Of a stretch of DNA of 64,000 nucleotides, positions 9,665 through 17,462 are shown piece by piece. The first letter of the stretch is position 1, and every line of letters starts with the position of its first letter. The notes beneath the pieces were generated by a model that worked only from the letters and a program-made list of their open reading frames with translations, did no database searches and was not told where the DNA came from. The position numbers and the translations under genes were made by a program. The DNA is taken from assembly GCF_949820605.1 (NCBI RefSeq), contig NZ_CATKVU010000007.1, positions 186,001 to 250,000 of the forward strand, written 5' to 3'. Origin of the DNA: Segatella copri (GTDB taxonomy: Bacteria; Bacteroidota; Bacteroidia; Bacteroidales; Bacteroidaceae).

Positions 9665-9680
9665 TTAAGACCAAAGCACA

Positions 9681-11081
9681 ATGAAAAAAACATTATTATA
9701 TAGCTTAGCAGTCTTGGCAAGTGTTACACTTGCCAGCTGCAACGGCGACTACGATGATTGGGCTAATCCTCAGACCAATCCACAGGAGGCCTCAGCTGCC
9801 AAATACGGAATTACTTTCGCAGCAGGTACTGAAGCTGAAAGTAGCATGCCAGACAATGACGGTATTATCAATCTCGTCACAGTCAATTCATCAGATGCCG
9901 ATGTTACAGGTTTCACACTCAAAGACTTGAAAGTAAATGGCGAAGCCATTAAAGGCGAAATCAACGGTAACAGCATTCAGGTAGACGCAAAAGAATTGGA
10001 GAAGATTCTCTGCAGCCAGAACAAATCACGCGCAAGCGTTGCTCGTGACATCAACGTTGAGTCTAAGGTTTCTGTCAACTTGGCATCAGGTGATGCCGTT
10101 GCCATCAATACCGTAGGTACGACTACAGCCAAACTTAAGCCATCCCCAACTCCTGCTATCGATGAGAAAGGTTACTACATGCTCGGTGAAGTTAATGGCA
10201 ATGGATGGAAGCCAAAAGAACCTGTATGGATGAACAAAGTGTCTGATGGTGTTTACCAGCTCAAGGTCACCACAGAGAAAGATAAGAACTATTTTAAGTT
10301 CTACGAAGGCAGCAAGTGGGATGAAACCGGCAACTGGAATGTCATCAACAAAGGTGTCATGGGTTGCGAGAAAGATGGTAGCGAAGATGCTTCTGGTACA
10401 ATCTATTATACTGGCGACAGTTGGGGTACTCCACAGTCAATGGTTATCGTAGGTACTGGTACATGGATTGTAACTCTCGACATGAACAACCTGTCTTACT
10501 CTGTAGGCAAGCCTATCCTCTATATGGCAGGCGATGCTAATGGCTGGGCAACAAATGACTATCTCGCAGGTGAAGATGGTGTAAAATTCACTGGTTACAT
10601 GTACCTGAACCAGAATGGTTTCAAGTTCTGTACTCAGCCAGAGTGGAAGGGCACCAACTATGGCGCAGCCTTCAATACTGCTCCAGATGCAGCCAACATC
10701 ACTATTACAGAACCTGCAGGTTACTATCAGGTAGATGTTGATTTGTCTGAGAAGAAATACGAACTGACTCCTATTACATCTATTGGAATCATTGGTAGCG
10801 CATCACCTAATGGTTGGGAGTCAGACGTAGATATGACTTACGTTCCTTACAATAAAGATACCAAGGAAGTTAATGGCTACTGGGAAGTTAAGAACATCAC
10901 ATTGAGTGCTGGTGAAATCAAGTTCCGCGCCAACGACGATTGGGCCATCAGTTGGGGTGGAGAGTTAGATAACCTCACAACAAAGAATGGTGGAAACATC
11001 ACTGTAGAAGCAGGTACTTACGACATCAAGCTTTATGCTTGGGCTGAAGGCTTTGCTAAATGTGTGATGACAAAGAAGTAA
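9681..11081 (+). CDS. susF: SusF-like starch-binding lipoprotein (sus operon 1)
   Basis: A 466-aa lipoprotein (lipobox TLASC) whose mature N-terminus carries DYDDWANPQTNPQE, almost the same as the second SusF here. An N-terminal Ig-like domain is followed by three repeated starch-binding modules; GYYMLGEVNGNGW, ILYMAGDANGWA and SIGIIGSASPNGW mark their starts, each carrying a surface Trp of the kind that stacks on glucose. Last gene of operon 1, 16 nt after susE, followed directly by a terminator module. Confidence 0.88.
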   Translation: MKKTLLYSLAVLASVTLASCNGDYDDWANPQTNPQEASAAKYGITFAAGTEAESSMPDNDGIINLVTVNSSDADVTGFTLKDLKVNGEAIKGEINGNSIQVDAKELEKILCSQNKSRASVARDINVESKVSVNLASGDAVAINTVGTTTAKLKPSPTPAIDEKGYYMLGEVNGNGWKPKEPVWMNKVSDGVYQLKVTTEKDKNYFKFYEGSKWDETGNWNVINKGVMGCEKDGSEDASGTIYYTGDSWGTPQSMVIVGTGTWIVTLDMNNLSYSVGKPILYMAGDANGWATNDYLAGEDGVKFTGYMYLNQNGFKFCTQPEWKGTNYGAAFNTAPDAANITITEPAGYYQVDVDLSEKKYELTPITSIGIIGSASPNGWESDVDMTYVPYNKDTKEVNGYWEVKNITLSAGEIKFRANDDWAISWGGELDNLTTKNGGNITVEAGTYDIKLYAWAEGFAKCVMTKK

Positions 11082-11110
11082 GCATTTGCTTCATCAAATA
11101 AACTTAAAAT

Positions 11111-11200
11111 TAATAGGCGGCTCTCAATTCCGGGAGTCGCCTATTTTTTCTTTCTCCTCATCCTTTTCAAGTATTTTTTCCCTAAAACCTTGGAAGTTAC
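11111..11200 (+). terminator. TP module copy 1: terminator after susF1 (promoter half missing)
   Basis: The hairpin AATAGGCGGCTC / GGGAGTCGCCTATT (11112-11144) with a T-run ends sus operon 1. It is followed by the conserved TTTTTTCCCTAAAACCTTGG stretch but breaks off after GGAAGTTACG at about 11199, before the -7 box present in other copies. The same module ends sus operon 2 in reverse orientation (22265-22442). Confidence 0.85.
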
Positions 11201-11251
11201 GGATAGTTACGGCATCACAGAACCCTTTAGATTCAATCAAAGGGTTCTCTT

Positions 11252-11593
11252 TTAATCAGCCTTAACTGATTCATCAAGATAGATGCGAATAAGGGATGCC
11301 TCTTCTTCTACACGTACTACTTCAAAATTTGAAAGTATCTCTGATGGCAGAATTAATTGTGCCAACGCTAATAGTCCATGATTTTCATGACGCAAAGATA
11401 TAAAATTTTCAGGAAAAATAAAGTCCATAACAACAGACAATGTGATGGATTTTTGCACTTGCTTGTTGAATTCGCATTCTTTGTCTTCTATGAAAGATGA
11501 TGCATATAATAATAATGTGATAACTTGTATCTTTTGGTGCAAAATATTTAATGCGTCTGCCCTGGTGGAATATACCTTCTCAGACATTGCCAC
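11252..11593 (-). pseudogene. Small ORF whose C-terminus resembles an ISAon1-type transposase N-terminal protein; probable remnant
   Basis: 113 codons. The last ~40 residues (LALAQLILPSEILSNFEVVRVEEE...YLDE) resemble what I recall of the short first ORF of ISAon1/ISL3-like transposons of Bacteroidetes. No second transposase ORF follows. The upstream ~70 residues look unrelated, so this may be a fusion of a remnant with another small gene. No promoter was recognised. The 5' end abuts the large palindrome at 11591-11666. Function unknown. Confidence 0.4.
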
Positions 11594-11666
11594 TAGGCTC
11601 AGCAGCTCTGCCGAGCCTAGTCAGCAGGTCTGCTGACTGCAGTCAGCACCTCTGCTGAGCCTAGTG
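11591..11666. repeat. Nested palindrome / cruciform-forming element
   Basis: Perfect 15-bp outer arms (CACTAGGCTCAGCAG at 11591-11605 against 11652-11666) enclose further palindromes: AGTCAGCAG/CTGCTGACT with a 2-nt loop at 11619-11638, GACTGCAGTC at 11635-11644 and a partial repeat of the outer arm at 11613-11621. There is no adjacent T-run, so it is not a typical terminator. Confidence 0.75.
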
Positions 11667-11676
11667 ACAACACCTT

Positions 11677-11814
11677 TTAGTCGTACAACTATAACCTCTT
11701 TAGTCGTACAACTATACACCCTTTAGTCGTACAACTATACACCCTTTAGTCGTACAACTATAACCTCTTTAGTCGTACAACTATAACCCTTTTAGTTGTA
11801 CAACCGTAATATAA
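11677..11814. repeat. Tandem array, six units of 23 bp
   Basis: Six consecutive 23-bp units, each starting TTAGTCGTACAACTATA, at 11677, 11700, 11723, 11746, 11769 and 11792; the last is degenerate. There are no spacers between units, so it is not a CRISPR array. The unit length is not a multiple of three, so it is non-coding. Confidence 0.9.
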
Positions 11815-11924
11815 TGATAAGCGGCTCCGCAAAACGTTTGCATTGTTATAATTGCTTCCTTGCATCGTATAAGTTGCGGTATTGTTATCATCCATCTCAC
11901 CATAGCTAATTCTCAATCATCTTT

Positions 11925-12196
11925 CTATTTCAATAATGCCTTGCCATTTTCTGTGAGCATATATTTCTGTTTCGGATGTTTCGGATTTTCAGGATATAGT
12001 TGTTAAACATAGCCTTCTTTCATTGCGGGATATAGATATTTATCAAGGAAATAACTCTTATCTTTCAACTTTATACATTCCATTATCCCCTTGGCGGACA
12101 TCATGTTATCTCTTATTACAGTAATTACTTTCATTAACTGTGGGGTAACTGTGGGGTAACTATAAGTATATTCTAATGGTTGTGTATGGAAAATGA
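11925..12196 (-). pseudogene. 3' fragment of an ATP-binding / winged-helix protein with in-frame stop
   Basis: Reading the minus strand gives VTPQLMKVITVIRDNMMS..., then KLKDKSYFLDKYLYPAMKEGYV, a TAA stop, then QLYPENPKHPKQKYMLTENG and the true end at 11925. This matches the C-terminal winged-helix tail common in Bacteroidetes AAA_4 or Fic-type proteins (VTPQVTPQV...LKDRKSF...YL.PAL..G). Only the tail remains, and it is interrupted by the nonsense codon. A dead fragment. Confidence 0.6.
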
Positions 12197-12250
12197 ACTA
12201 TTTTAATTATTATTTTTGAAAAGCTATTTCTGAAGGTGACTTTATATTGA

Positions 12251-12332
12251 ACCCCTCATTTTTTCTTTATTATCATCCCCACATTTTCCCCTAAATCCTT
12301 GGAAGTTACGAGGAAAAGTCGTATATTTGCAG
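12251..12332 (+). promoter_or_regulatory. TP module copy 2: promoter half, upstream of the rpn gene
   Basis: Conserved CCCTAAATCCTTGGAAGTTA followed by CGAGGAAAAGTCG and the -7 box TATATTTG (12322-12329). The TTG of CCTTGG lies about 20 nt upstream as a -33 element. No hairpin precedes it. Copies 1 and 2 may be two halves of a module split by the 1-kb insert between them. Confidence 0.65.
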
Positions 12333-12376
12333 GCGAATAGCAATATTGCGTCCACGACCTTATAAAGCGTAAGCAG

Positions 12377-13294
12377 ATGGCAAGATTTATAGACCCACGT
12401 GTTGACTGGGCTTTCAAGCGAATCTTTGGAAGCGAAGACACTAAAGAATGCCTGATAACATTCCTCAACGGACTGTTTGAAGACGAGTTGGTAATCAAGG
12501 ACGTGACGTTTGCCAAGACCGAAAAACTTGGCTTGCGCCCCGATGACCGCGGTGTGGTCTTCGATGTCTATTGCGTCACAAACGAGGGCAAGCATGTCAT
12601 CGTCGAGATGCAGAAGAAAGAACAGGAATACTTTGCCGACAGGGCACTGTATTACACGGCACGTGCCATTGTGCAGCAGGGCATTCGTGGAATCTGGGAC
12701 TACCACTTGGCTCCAGTCTATACGGTATGTTTCATGGACTTTGTATCGCAAAGTCCGATATTAAAGGAGTTTCGCACCGATTTGGTGCTTACCGATTTGC
12801 AGACACGCCAGCGAGTGTCCGACAGAATGCGTATTGTGTACCTCCAACTGCCATTGTTCGACAAGCACACGGAGGCAGAGTGTATGGATATATTTGATTG
12901 TTGGATTTATATAGTGAAGAATATGAACATGTTTGAACAGATGCCATTCAGCGAGAAGTATCCAGTCTTCCGCAAACTGGCAGAAATAGGCGACCTCCGC
13001 AAGCTCTCCCGAGAGGAACTAGAGCTGTATGACGAGGACATCAAGAATATGCGTGATATATATGCCACCAGAAAGTTTGATGAAAAGAAAGGGATGGAAA
13101 TAGGTATGGCGAAAGGAATGGCGAAAGGTATGGAAAAAGGTATGGCGAAAGGTATGGAAAAAGGTATGGCGAAAGGTATGGAAAAAGAAAAGATAGCCAC
13201 AGCTCGCCGCCTTCTGTCAATGGGCCTTTCTGATGAGCAAGTATCAACAGCCACAGAGCTTCCACTGGAGGAAATCCAGAAAATGAAGGAATAA
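12377..13294 (+). CDS. Rpn family recombination-promoting nuclease (PD-(D/E)XK)
   Basis: A 305-aa protein of the RpnA/TIGR01784 type. MARFIDPRVDWAFKRIFGSE at the start, FDVYCVTNEGKHVIVEMQ (~57-74, the Asp and Glu-x-Gln of the PD-(D/E)XK core) and LYYTARAIVQQ are family hallmarks. E. coli Rpn proteins are DNA endonucleases that stimulate RecA-independent recombination; that is family knowledge, not shown here. The C-terminal part carries a Gly-Met-Glu/Ala-Lys tandem repeat (~239-270) and then a conserved ARRLLSMGLSDEQVSTAT tail. It is driven by TP module copy 2 and followed by TP copy 3. Two partial copies of its 3' end lie at 16.7 and 18.5 kb behind other genes. Confidence 0.88.
   Translation: MARFIDPRVDWAFKRIFGSEDTKECLITFLNGLFEDELVIKDVTFAKTEKLGLRPDDRGVVFDVYCVTNEGKHVIVEMQKKEQEYFADRALYYTARAIVQQGIRGIWDYHLAPVYTVCFMDFVSQSPILKEFRTDLVLTDLQTRQRVSDRMRIVYLQLPLFDKHTEAECMDIFDCWIYIVKNMNMFEQMPFSEKYPVFRKLAEIGDLRKLSREELELYDEDIKNMRDIYATRKFDEKKGMEIGMAKGMAKGMEKGMAKGMEKGMAKGMEKEKIATARRLLSMGLSDEQVSTATELPLEEIQKMKE
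13091..13186 (+). repeat. In-frame 12-bp tandem repeat in the rpn gene
   Basis: Eight 12-bp units alternating GGTATGGCGAAA and GGTATGGAAAAA, encoding G-M-A/E-K. The two downstream partial copies have only 2 and 3 units. Because the unit is a multiple of three, copy-number change alters length but not frame. Confidence 0.9.
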
Positions 13295-13305
13295 GAAGAG
13301 ATTAC

Positions 13306-13480
13306 TAGGCGGTTCTCGAACATATCGGGAGCCGCCTATTTTCTTCTCAAAAAAACTTTTCCACCCTAAATCCTTGCGAGTTTCAGGATAAAGTCGTATC
13401 TTTGCATAAGAAAAGCTGCACTCGGCAAATTGAAAGCAAGCTTTCTTTGCGCTCGTTTGCATTTTCTTTGTCCCAAAATC
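13306..13480 (+). promoter_or_regulatory. TP module copy 3: terminator + promoter + leader
   Basis: Hairpin TAGGCGGTTCTCG/CGGGAGCCGCCTA (13306-13338) ends the rpn cassette. It is followed by the -7 box TATCTTTG (13397-13404) and a conserved leader containing the small hairpin GAAAGCAAGCTTTC and CGCTCGTTTGCATTTTCTTT. The hairpin loop variant is shared with copy 6, the other module that follows an rpn tail. Confidence 0.8.
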
Positions 13481-13521
13481 CGTATGCCTTCTGTTAGAAG
13501 ACCAAATTAAAACATTACTCT

Positions 13522-14688
13522 ATGGATAGTTTGATACAATATAACAATGCTGTCAACGCTATAAAGACAGCCATACTTCAAGGACAATATGAAGCAGCCA
13601 AAGGTGTGAACCGCATACAACTTGCTTTATATTTTGCCATCGGAAAATATCTTTCACAACATACCCGCAAAGGAGTATGGGGCGAGGGCGTATTAGCATC
13701 CATCAGCGAACAACTTCGCAAGGAACTACCAGGTCTTTGAGGATTCTCGGAAACTCAAATGAAGGATATGAGACGTTTTTATGAAGCATGGAATATGCTT
13801 GACAGCAATTCGGCGGTTGCAACCGCCGAATTGTGCTTTGAGAATTCAGCGGTTGCAACCGCTGAATTACAAAATAGTGAAAATCAGATAGATATATTCC
13901 ATACTTTATCTATTTCTAATATTCCAGATTTTCCTGTTGAGGACTTCTTTAAAGTACCATTCACACACCACTCTGCCATCATTAGTGGACCAAAAGAAAC
14001 TTCGGCACGCTTTTATTATATTCACCGCACTGTAGAGGAACATCTTTCCGTAAAGAAGCTCCGCCAACTTATAAAGGAGGATGCTTACCATAGCCAAGGA
14101 CGCATGCCTAACAATTTTACCAGGACCATCAACAATCCTAGGGAAGCTCGACGTGCAGTAGAAATGTTCAAGGATGAATATCTACTTGACTTTATCAATG
14201 TAGAAGAGATTGGGGAACGCGAAAAAATAGATGTCGACGAACGAGTTGTAGAACAAAGCATCGTTCAGAACATCAAGAATTTCATCATGACCTTTGGCAG
14301 AGACTTTGCTTTCATCGGCAACCAATACCATTTGGAAATCTATGGTGTTGAACAATTCCCAGACCTGCTGTTTTTCAATCGAGAATTGAACGCTATGGTT
14401 TGCATAGAGCTAAAACTTGGCGAGTTTAAGACCTCTTATCTTGGGCAACTTTTTGGCTATCTCCAAATTCTCGACGACAAGGTGCGTAAGCCACACGAGA
14501 ATCCGTCTATTGGAATCATTCTTTGCCAATCAGCAAACTACTCTTATGCAGAATATGCTGTTCGAGACTACAGCAAGCCGATGGGAGTTGCTACCTACAA
14601 GACGTTGGATGACATGCCTGAAAGGTTACGCAAGGCTTTGCCTGATATGAAGAAAATGATGGACTTGCTAAAAAACAAGGAAGAATAA
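13522..14688 (+). pseudogene. YhcG/DUF1016 family nuclease gene with in-frame TGA
   Basis: The reading frame runs MDSLIQYNNAVNAIKTAI...LRKELPGL, then TGA at 13738-13740, then GFSETQMKDMRRFYEAW in the same frame. Intact homologues typically read LPGLRGFS, so this looks like a CGA-to-TGA change at an Arg codon. The rest (ATG at 13759 onward) keeps the PD-(D/E)XK C-terminal domain: QFPDLLFFN...MVCIELKLG, residues ~200-235 of the 309-aa part. An insertion carrying two 26-bp palindromes encodes the repeated NSAVATAEL near the break. YhcG proteins are thought to act as nucleases linked to mobile DNA and defence. The downstream ORF could still be expressed by itself. Confidence 0.8.
13807..13868. 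repeat. Two 26-bp perfect palindromes inside the YhcG gene
   Basis: 13807-13832 (centre GCGGTTGCAACCGC) and 13843-13868 are each perfect palindromes with AATT ends, 36 bp apart. They translate in frame to NSAVATAEL twice, separated by CFE. They look like a small palindromic insertion tolerated in coding sequence. Confidence 0.85.
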
Positions 14689-14737
14689 TATCCCCCTAAA
14701 CATTTGGAGATTATTAGAAGATTAAAGAATAACATTC

Positions 14738-14920
14738 AATAGGCGGCTCTCAATTCCGGGAGTCGCCTATTTTCTTTTTCTTCTCCCCCTTTTCAAGTAT
14801 TTTTTCCCTAAAACCTTGGAAGTTATAAGGAAAAGTCGTATCTTTGCATAAGAAAAGCTGCACTCGGCAAATTGAAAGCAAGCTTTCTTTGCGCTCGTTT
14901 GCATTTTCTTTGCACCGAAT
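14738..14920 (+). promoter_or_regulatory. TP module copy 4: terminator + promoter + leader
   Basis: Hairpin AATAGGCGGCTC / GGGAGTCGCCTATT (14738-14772), conserved TTTTTTCCCTAAAACCTTGG, -7 box TATCTTTG at 14839-14846 and the GAAAGCAAGCTTTC leader. It is the best-preserved full copy in this orientation and drives the small-protein/YhcG cassette. Confidence 0.85.
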
Positions 14921-14947
14921 AAGTACAACATTTATATTTTTGTGAAT

Positions 14948-15133
14948 ATGAGAACTGGCGACAAAGTATTAATATCTCCAGACTTGACACATGCCAAAGA
15001 CTGGACACAGGGCGAAGTGATTGAAGTTGAGAACAATCCTTTCGTAGGAATTGTCATTTCCGCAAAAACCGCAGATGGAAACATCTTCTTTGGATATAAG
15101 GACTTATTTGAACCTGCAAAGGACGATGAATGA
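14948..15133 (+). CDS. Small protein, possible VapD partner (copy 1)
   Basis: About 61 aa, MRTGDKVLISPDLTHAKDWT...KTADGNIFFGYKDLFEPA; a beta-rich, SH3/KOW-like pattern. Almost identical to 17268-17462, where it overlaps a VapD-like toxin gene. Here the VapD gene is missing: the last codons join directly to a short scrap (GACGATGAATGATGATTT) also present inside the intact vapD. A GTG start two codons earlier is possible. Function unknown; an antitoxin role is a guess from the second copy's context. Confidence 0.65.
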   Translation: MRTGDKVLISPDLTHAKDWTQGEVIEVENNPFVGIVISAKTADGNIFFGYKDLFEPAKDDE

Positions 15134-15177
15134 TGATTTTGCATTTTCTTTGCAGATTGGAACAAACAATCTTCTAT

Positions 15178-16293
15178 ATGAAACAAGAAATTGAACAAAA
15201 AGAATTAGGCATGGGAAACTTTCAAGGTTATCCGTCTTTGTTGAGACAAATCAAGCATCGTGTTTCTTTTGCCCAACAAAAAGCCATGTACGCAGCAAAC
15301 GAGGAGTTGCTCCGTATGAATTGGGACATCGGTGAAATGCTTACCAAAAGCCAAGAGGCTGATGGTTGGGGCAAGAAGACTCTACAGCGCCTAGCTGTAG
15401 ATCTTAAGAATGAGTATCCTGAAAGGAAAGGATTCTCCGTAAGAAACATGCAGTGCATGATGCAGTTCTATAATGAGTACAACAAGGAGTTGACCATGGC
15501 TAAAGTTGGAAATATCCCAATTACGCAATCAATGATTGCGCAATTAGGAAACGCCCCGACCGAACTACCTATCAAGCACTTATCTTGGACTCACAATATA
15601 ATTCTCATACAGCAAGTAAAAAATATTCAAGCAAGATATTGGTACATGATACAATGCATTATAGGGCATTGGCAGACAAGATACTTAACAGAAGCCATCA
15701 AGCTCGATTATTATGGCAAGCATGGCGCTCTCGCCAATAACTTCGACACAACGCTCCCTGCTACAGAAGCACTAGAGGTTAAATCATTATTGAAAGACCC
15801 TTATATTTTCGACATGCTCACTTTCACCGACCAATATGACGAAAGAGACATCGAGATTGGGCTCATCAAACATATCGAAAAATTCTTGGTCGAAATGGGA
15901 GCTGGCTTCGCTTTTATGGGAAGACAATATCACATTGAAGTCTCAGGTGATGACTATTATATCGATATGCTGATGTATAACACCTTTTTGCACAGGTATT
16001 TAGTTATAGAATTGAAAGCCACTGACTTCATGCCCGAATACATCGGTAAACTCAATTTCTATTGCTCTGCCATAGATGACACGCTTTGCAGAGAAGGCGA
16101 CAACAAGACTATCGGCTTGCTTCTCTGCAAGACCAAAGACAGAATAAAAGCAGAATATGCACTTCGTGATATACAGAAGCCAATTGGTGTATCTGACTAT
16201 GAATTAGGTCAAGCTCTGCCGAAAGATTTTCGCAGCAGCCTTCCTTCCATTGAAGAAATCGAAAAGGGACTCAACGAATGGAATCAAGAATAA
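15178..16293 (+). CDS. YhcG/DUF1016 family PD-(D/E)XK nuclease
   Basis: About 371 aa and apparently intact. The N-terminal DUF1016 helical domain (LLRQIKHRVSFAQQKAMYAANEELLRMNWDIGEML; KGFSVRNMQCMMQFYNEY; LSWTHNIILIQQVK) leads to a C-terminal nuclease domain with YYIDMLMYNTFLHRYLVIELKATDF, giving the Asp, Glu and Lys of the fold, then GLLLCKTKDRIKAEYALRD. The ATG at 15178 follows a scrap of TP-module leader (TTTGCATTTTCTTTGCA at about 15139-15155), so an upstream promoter may have been lost by deletion; transcription probably comes from copy 4. An earlier in-frame ATG at 15130 would add 16 unlikely residues. Family members are associated with mobile DNA, restriction or toxin loci; the target is unknown. 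Confidence 0.85.
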   Translation: MKQEIEQKELGMGNFQGYPSLLRQIKHRVSFAQQKAMYAANEELLRMNWDIGEMLTKSQEADGWGKKTLQRLAVDLKNEYPERKGFSVRNMQCMMQFYNEYNKELTMAKVGNIPITQSMIAQLGNAPTELPIKHLSWTHNIILIQQVKNIQARYWYMIQCIIGHWQTRYLTEAIKLDYYGKHGALANNFDTTLPATEALEVKSLLKDPYIFDMLTFTDQYDERDIEIGLIKHIEKFLVEMGAGFAFMGRQYHIEVSGDDYYIDMLMYNTFLHRYLVIELKATDFMPEYIGKLNFYCSAIDDTLCREGDNKTIGLLLCKTKDRIKAEYALRDIQKPIGVSDYELGQALPKDFRSSLPSIEEIEKGLNEWNQE

Positions 16294-16296
16294 CAT

Positions 16297-16403
16297 CCAA
16301 TAGGCGGCTCTCGTTTCCGGGAGCCGTCTATTTTTTCTTTATCCCCCTCTCAACATTTTTCCCTAAAACCTTGGAAATTACGAGGAAAAGTCGTATCTTT
16401 GCG
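16297..16403 (+). promoter_or_regulatory. TP module copy 5: terminator + promoter
   Basis: Hairpin AATAGGCGGCTCTCG / CGGGAGCCGTCTATT with a T6 run ends the YhcG cassette. CCCTAAAACCTTGGAAATTA and the -7 box TATCTTTG (16394-16401) follow. The long GAAAGC leader is absent; the antitoxin start comes 37 nt later. Confidence 0.8.
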
Positions 16404-16437
16404 GCAGCATTAAAAATAACATTAAAAGTAAAGCAAT

Positions 16438-16673
16438 ATGGATGTAGCTATAAATAATATAAAAACAACTATAACTGTTCCGCAAGTTGACTTCAACTTA
16501 TTAAAGGAACTGGCAAAGAAGTTTGGCTAGGTTATTCAAACCGAAAAGAAAAGTGGTATTGAAGAAGCCCTAGAAGATGTTAAAGCAGGTAGAGTATATC
16601 ATGCAAAAGATGCTCACGACTTAATCAAACAGTGCTTAGAATGAAATACTCTATTACAAACATTGTATTATAA
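16438..16673 (+). pseudogene. Decayed RelE-type toxin-antitoxin pair (antitoxin with amber stop, toxin cut after ~10 codons)
   Basis: The frame from 16438 reads MDVAINNIKTTITVPQVDFN...KKFG, then TAG, then VIQTEKKSGIEEALEDVKAG...KQCLE and stop at 16644. This is the common Bacteroidetes antitoxin that precedes RelE/YafQ-like toxins, where the stop position is normally Trp (TGG). The toxin begins in ATGA overlap at 16641 (MKYSITNIVL) and stops at once. Sequence homologous to the rpn tail follows from about 16685. The pair is therefore dead twice over: a nonsense codon in the antitoxin and replacement of the toxin. Confidence 0.75.
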
Positions 16674-16684
16674 TTAATCTAACA

Positions 16685-17057
16685 GCCATTGTTCGACAAG
16701 CACACGGAGGCAGAGTGTATGGATATATTTGATTGTTGGATTTATATAGTGAAGAATATGAACATGTTTGAACAGATGCCATTCAGCGAGCAGTATCCAG
16801 TCTTCCGCAAGTTGGCAGAGATAGGCGACCTCTGCAAGCTCTCCCGAGAGGAACTAGAGCTGTATGACGAGGACATCAAGAATATGCGTGATATATATGC
16901 CACCAGAAAGTTTGATGAGAAGAGAGGTATGGAAAAAGGAATGGCGAAAGAAAAGCTAGCCACAGCTCGCCGCCTTCTGTCAATGAGCCTTTCTGATGAG
17001 CAAGTATCAACAGCCACCGAACTTCCACTGGAGGAAATCCAGAAATTGAAGGAATAA
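16685..17057 (+). pseudogene. Rpn C-terminal fragment (copy 2)
   Basis: Homologous to the 3' ~40% of the rpn gene at 12377-13294, beginning abruptly at GCCATTGTTCGACAAGCAC. It keeps the frame through FDKHTEAECMDIFDCWIYIVKNMNMFEQ to the ARRLLSMSLSDEQVSTAT tail, with two 12-bp repeat units in place of eight. The nuclease domain is absent. It is joined to the truncated toxin of the previous entry and followed by TP copy 6, which is of the same type that follows the full-length gene. Confidence 0.85.
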
Positions 17058-17068
17058 GTAGAGATTAC

Positions 17069-17235
17069 TAGGCGGTTCTCGAACATATCGGGAGCCGCCT
17101 ATTTTCTTCTCAAAAAACTTTTCCACCCTAAATCCTTGCGAGTTTCAGGATAAAGTCGTATCTTTGCAGAAGAAAAGCAGCACTCGGCAAATTGAAAGCA
17201 AGCTTTCTTTGCGCTCGTTTGCATTTTCTTTGCAC
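17069..17235 (+). promoter_or_regulatory. TP module copy 6: terminator + promoter + leader
   Basis: Hairpin TAGGCGGTTCTCG/CGGGAGCCGCCTA (17069-17101), -7 box TATCTTTG (17159-17166) and the GAAAGCAAGCTTTC leader. Nearly the same as copy 3. Confidence 0.8.
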
Positions 17236-17267
17236 CGAATAAGTACAACATTTATATTTTTATGATT

Positions 17268-17462
17268 ATGAGAACAGGCGACAAAGTATTAATATCTCCA
17301 GACTTGACACATGCCAAAGACTGGACACAGGGCGAAGTGATTGAAGTTGAGAACAATCCTTTCGTAGGAATTGTCATCTCCGCAAAAACCGCAGATGGAA
17401 ACATATTCTTTGGATATAAGGACTTATTTGAACCAGTAAAGGAGGCAGTATGTACGCACTAG
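17268..17462 (+). CDS. Small protein upstream of and overlapping vapD (copy 2)
   Basis: About 64 aa, MRTGDKVLISPDLTHAKDWT...YKDLFEPVKEAVCTH, the intact-context twin of 14948-15133. Its stop lies inside the next gene, with a 13-nt overlap and AAGGAGG just before the vapD ATG, so the two are translationally coupled. Overlapping upstream partners of VapD toxins are usually antitoxins. I do not recognise a named antitoxin family, so that role is inferred. A second ATG lies two codons upstream at 17262. Confidence 0.75.
   Translation: MRTGDKVLISPDLTHAKDWTQGEVIEVENNPFVGIVISAKTADGNIFFGYKDLFEPVKEAVCTH

Noticed and set aside
11829..11842. Possible fifth LacI-type operator (AAACGTTTGCA)
   Set aside because: The left half is shifted by one base, only about 10 of 12 core positions match, and no -7 box lies 53-54 nt away on either side.
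13091..13186. Phase-variable on/off switch by repeat slippage in the rpn gene
   Set aside because: The unit is 12 bp, so changes in number keep the reading frame.
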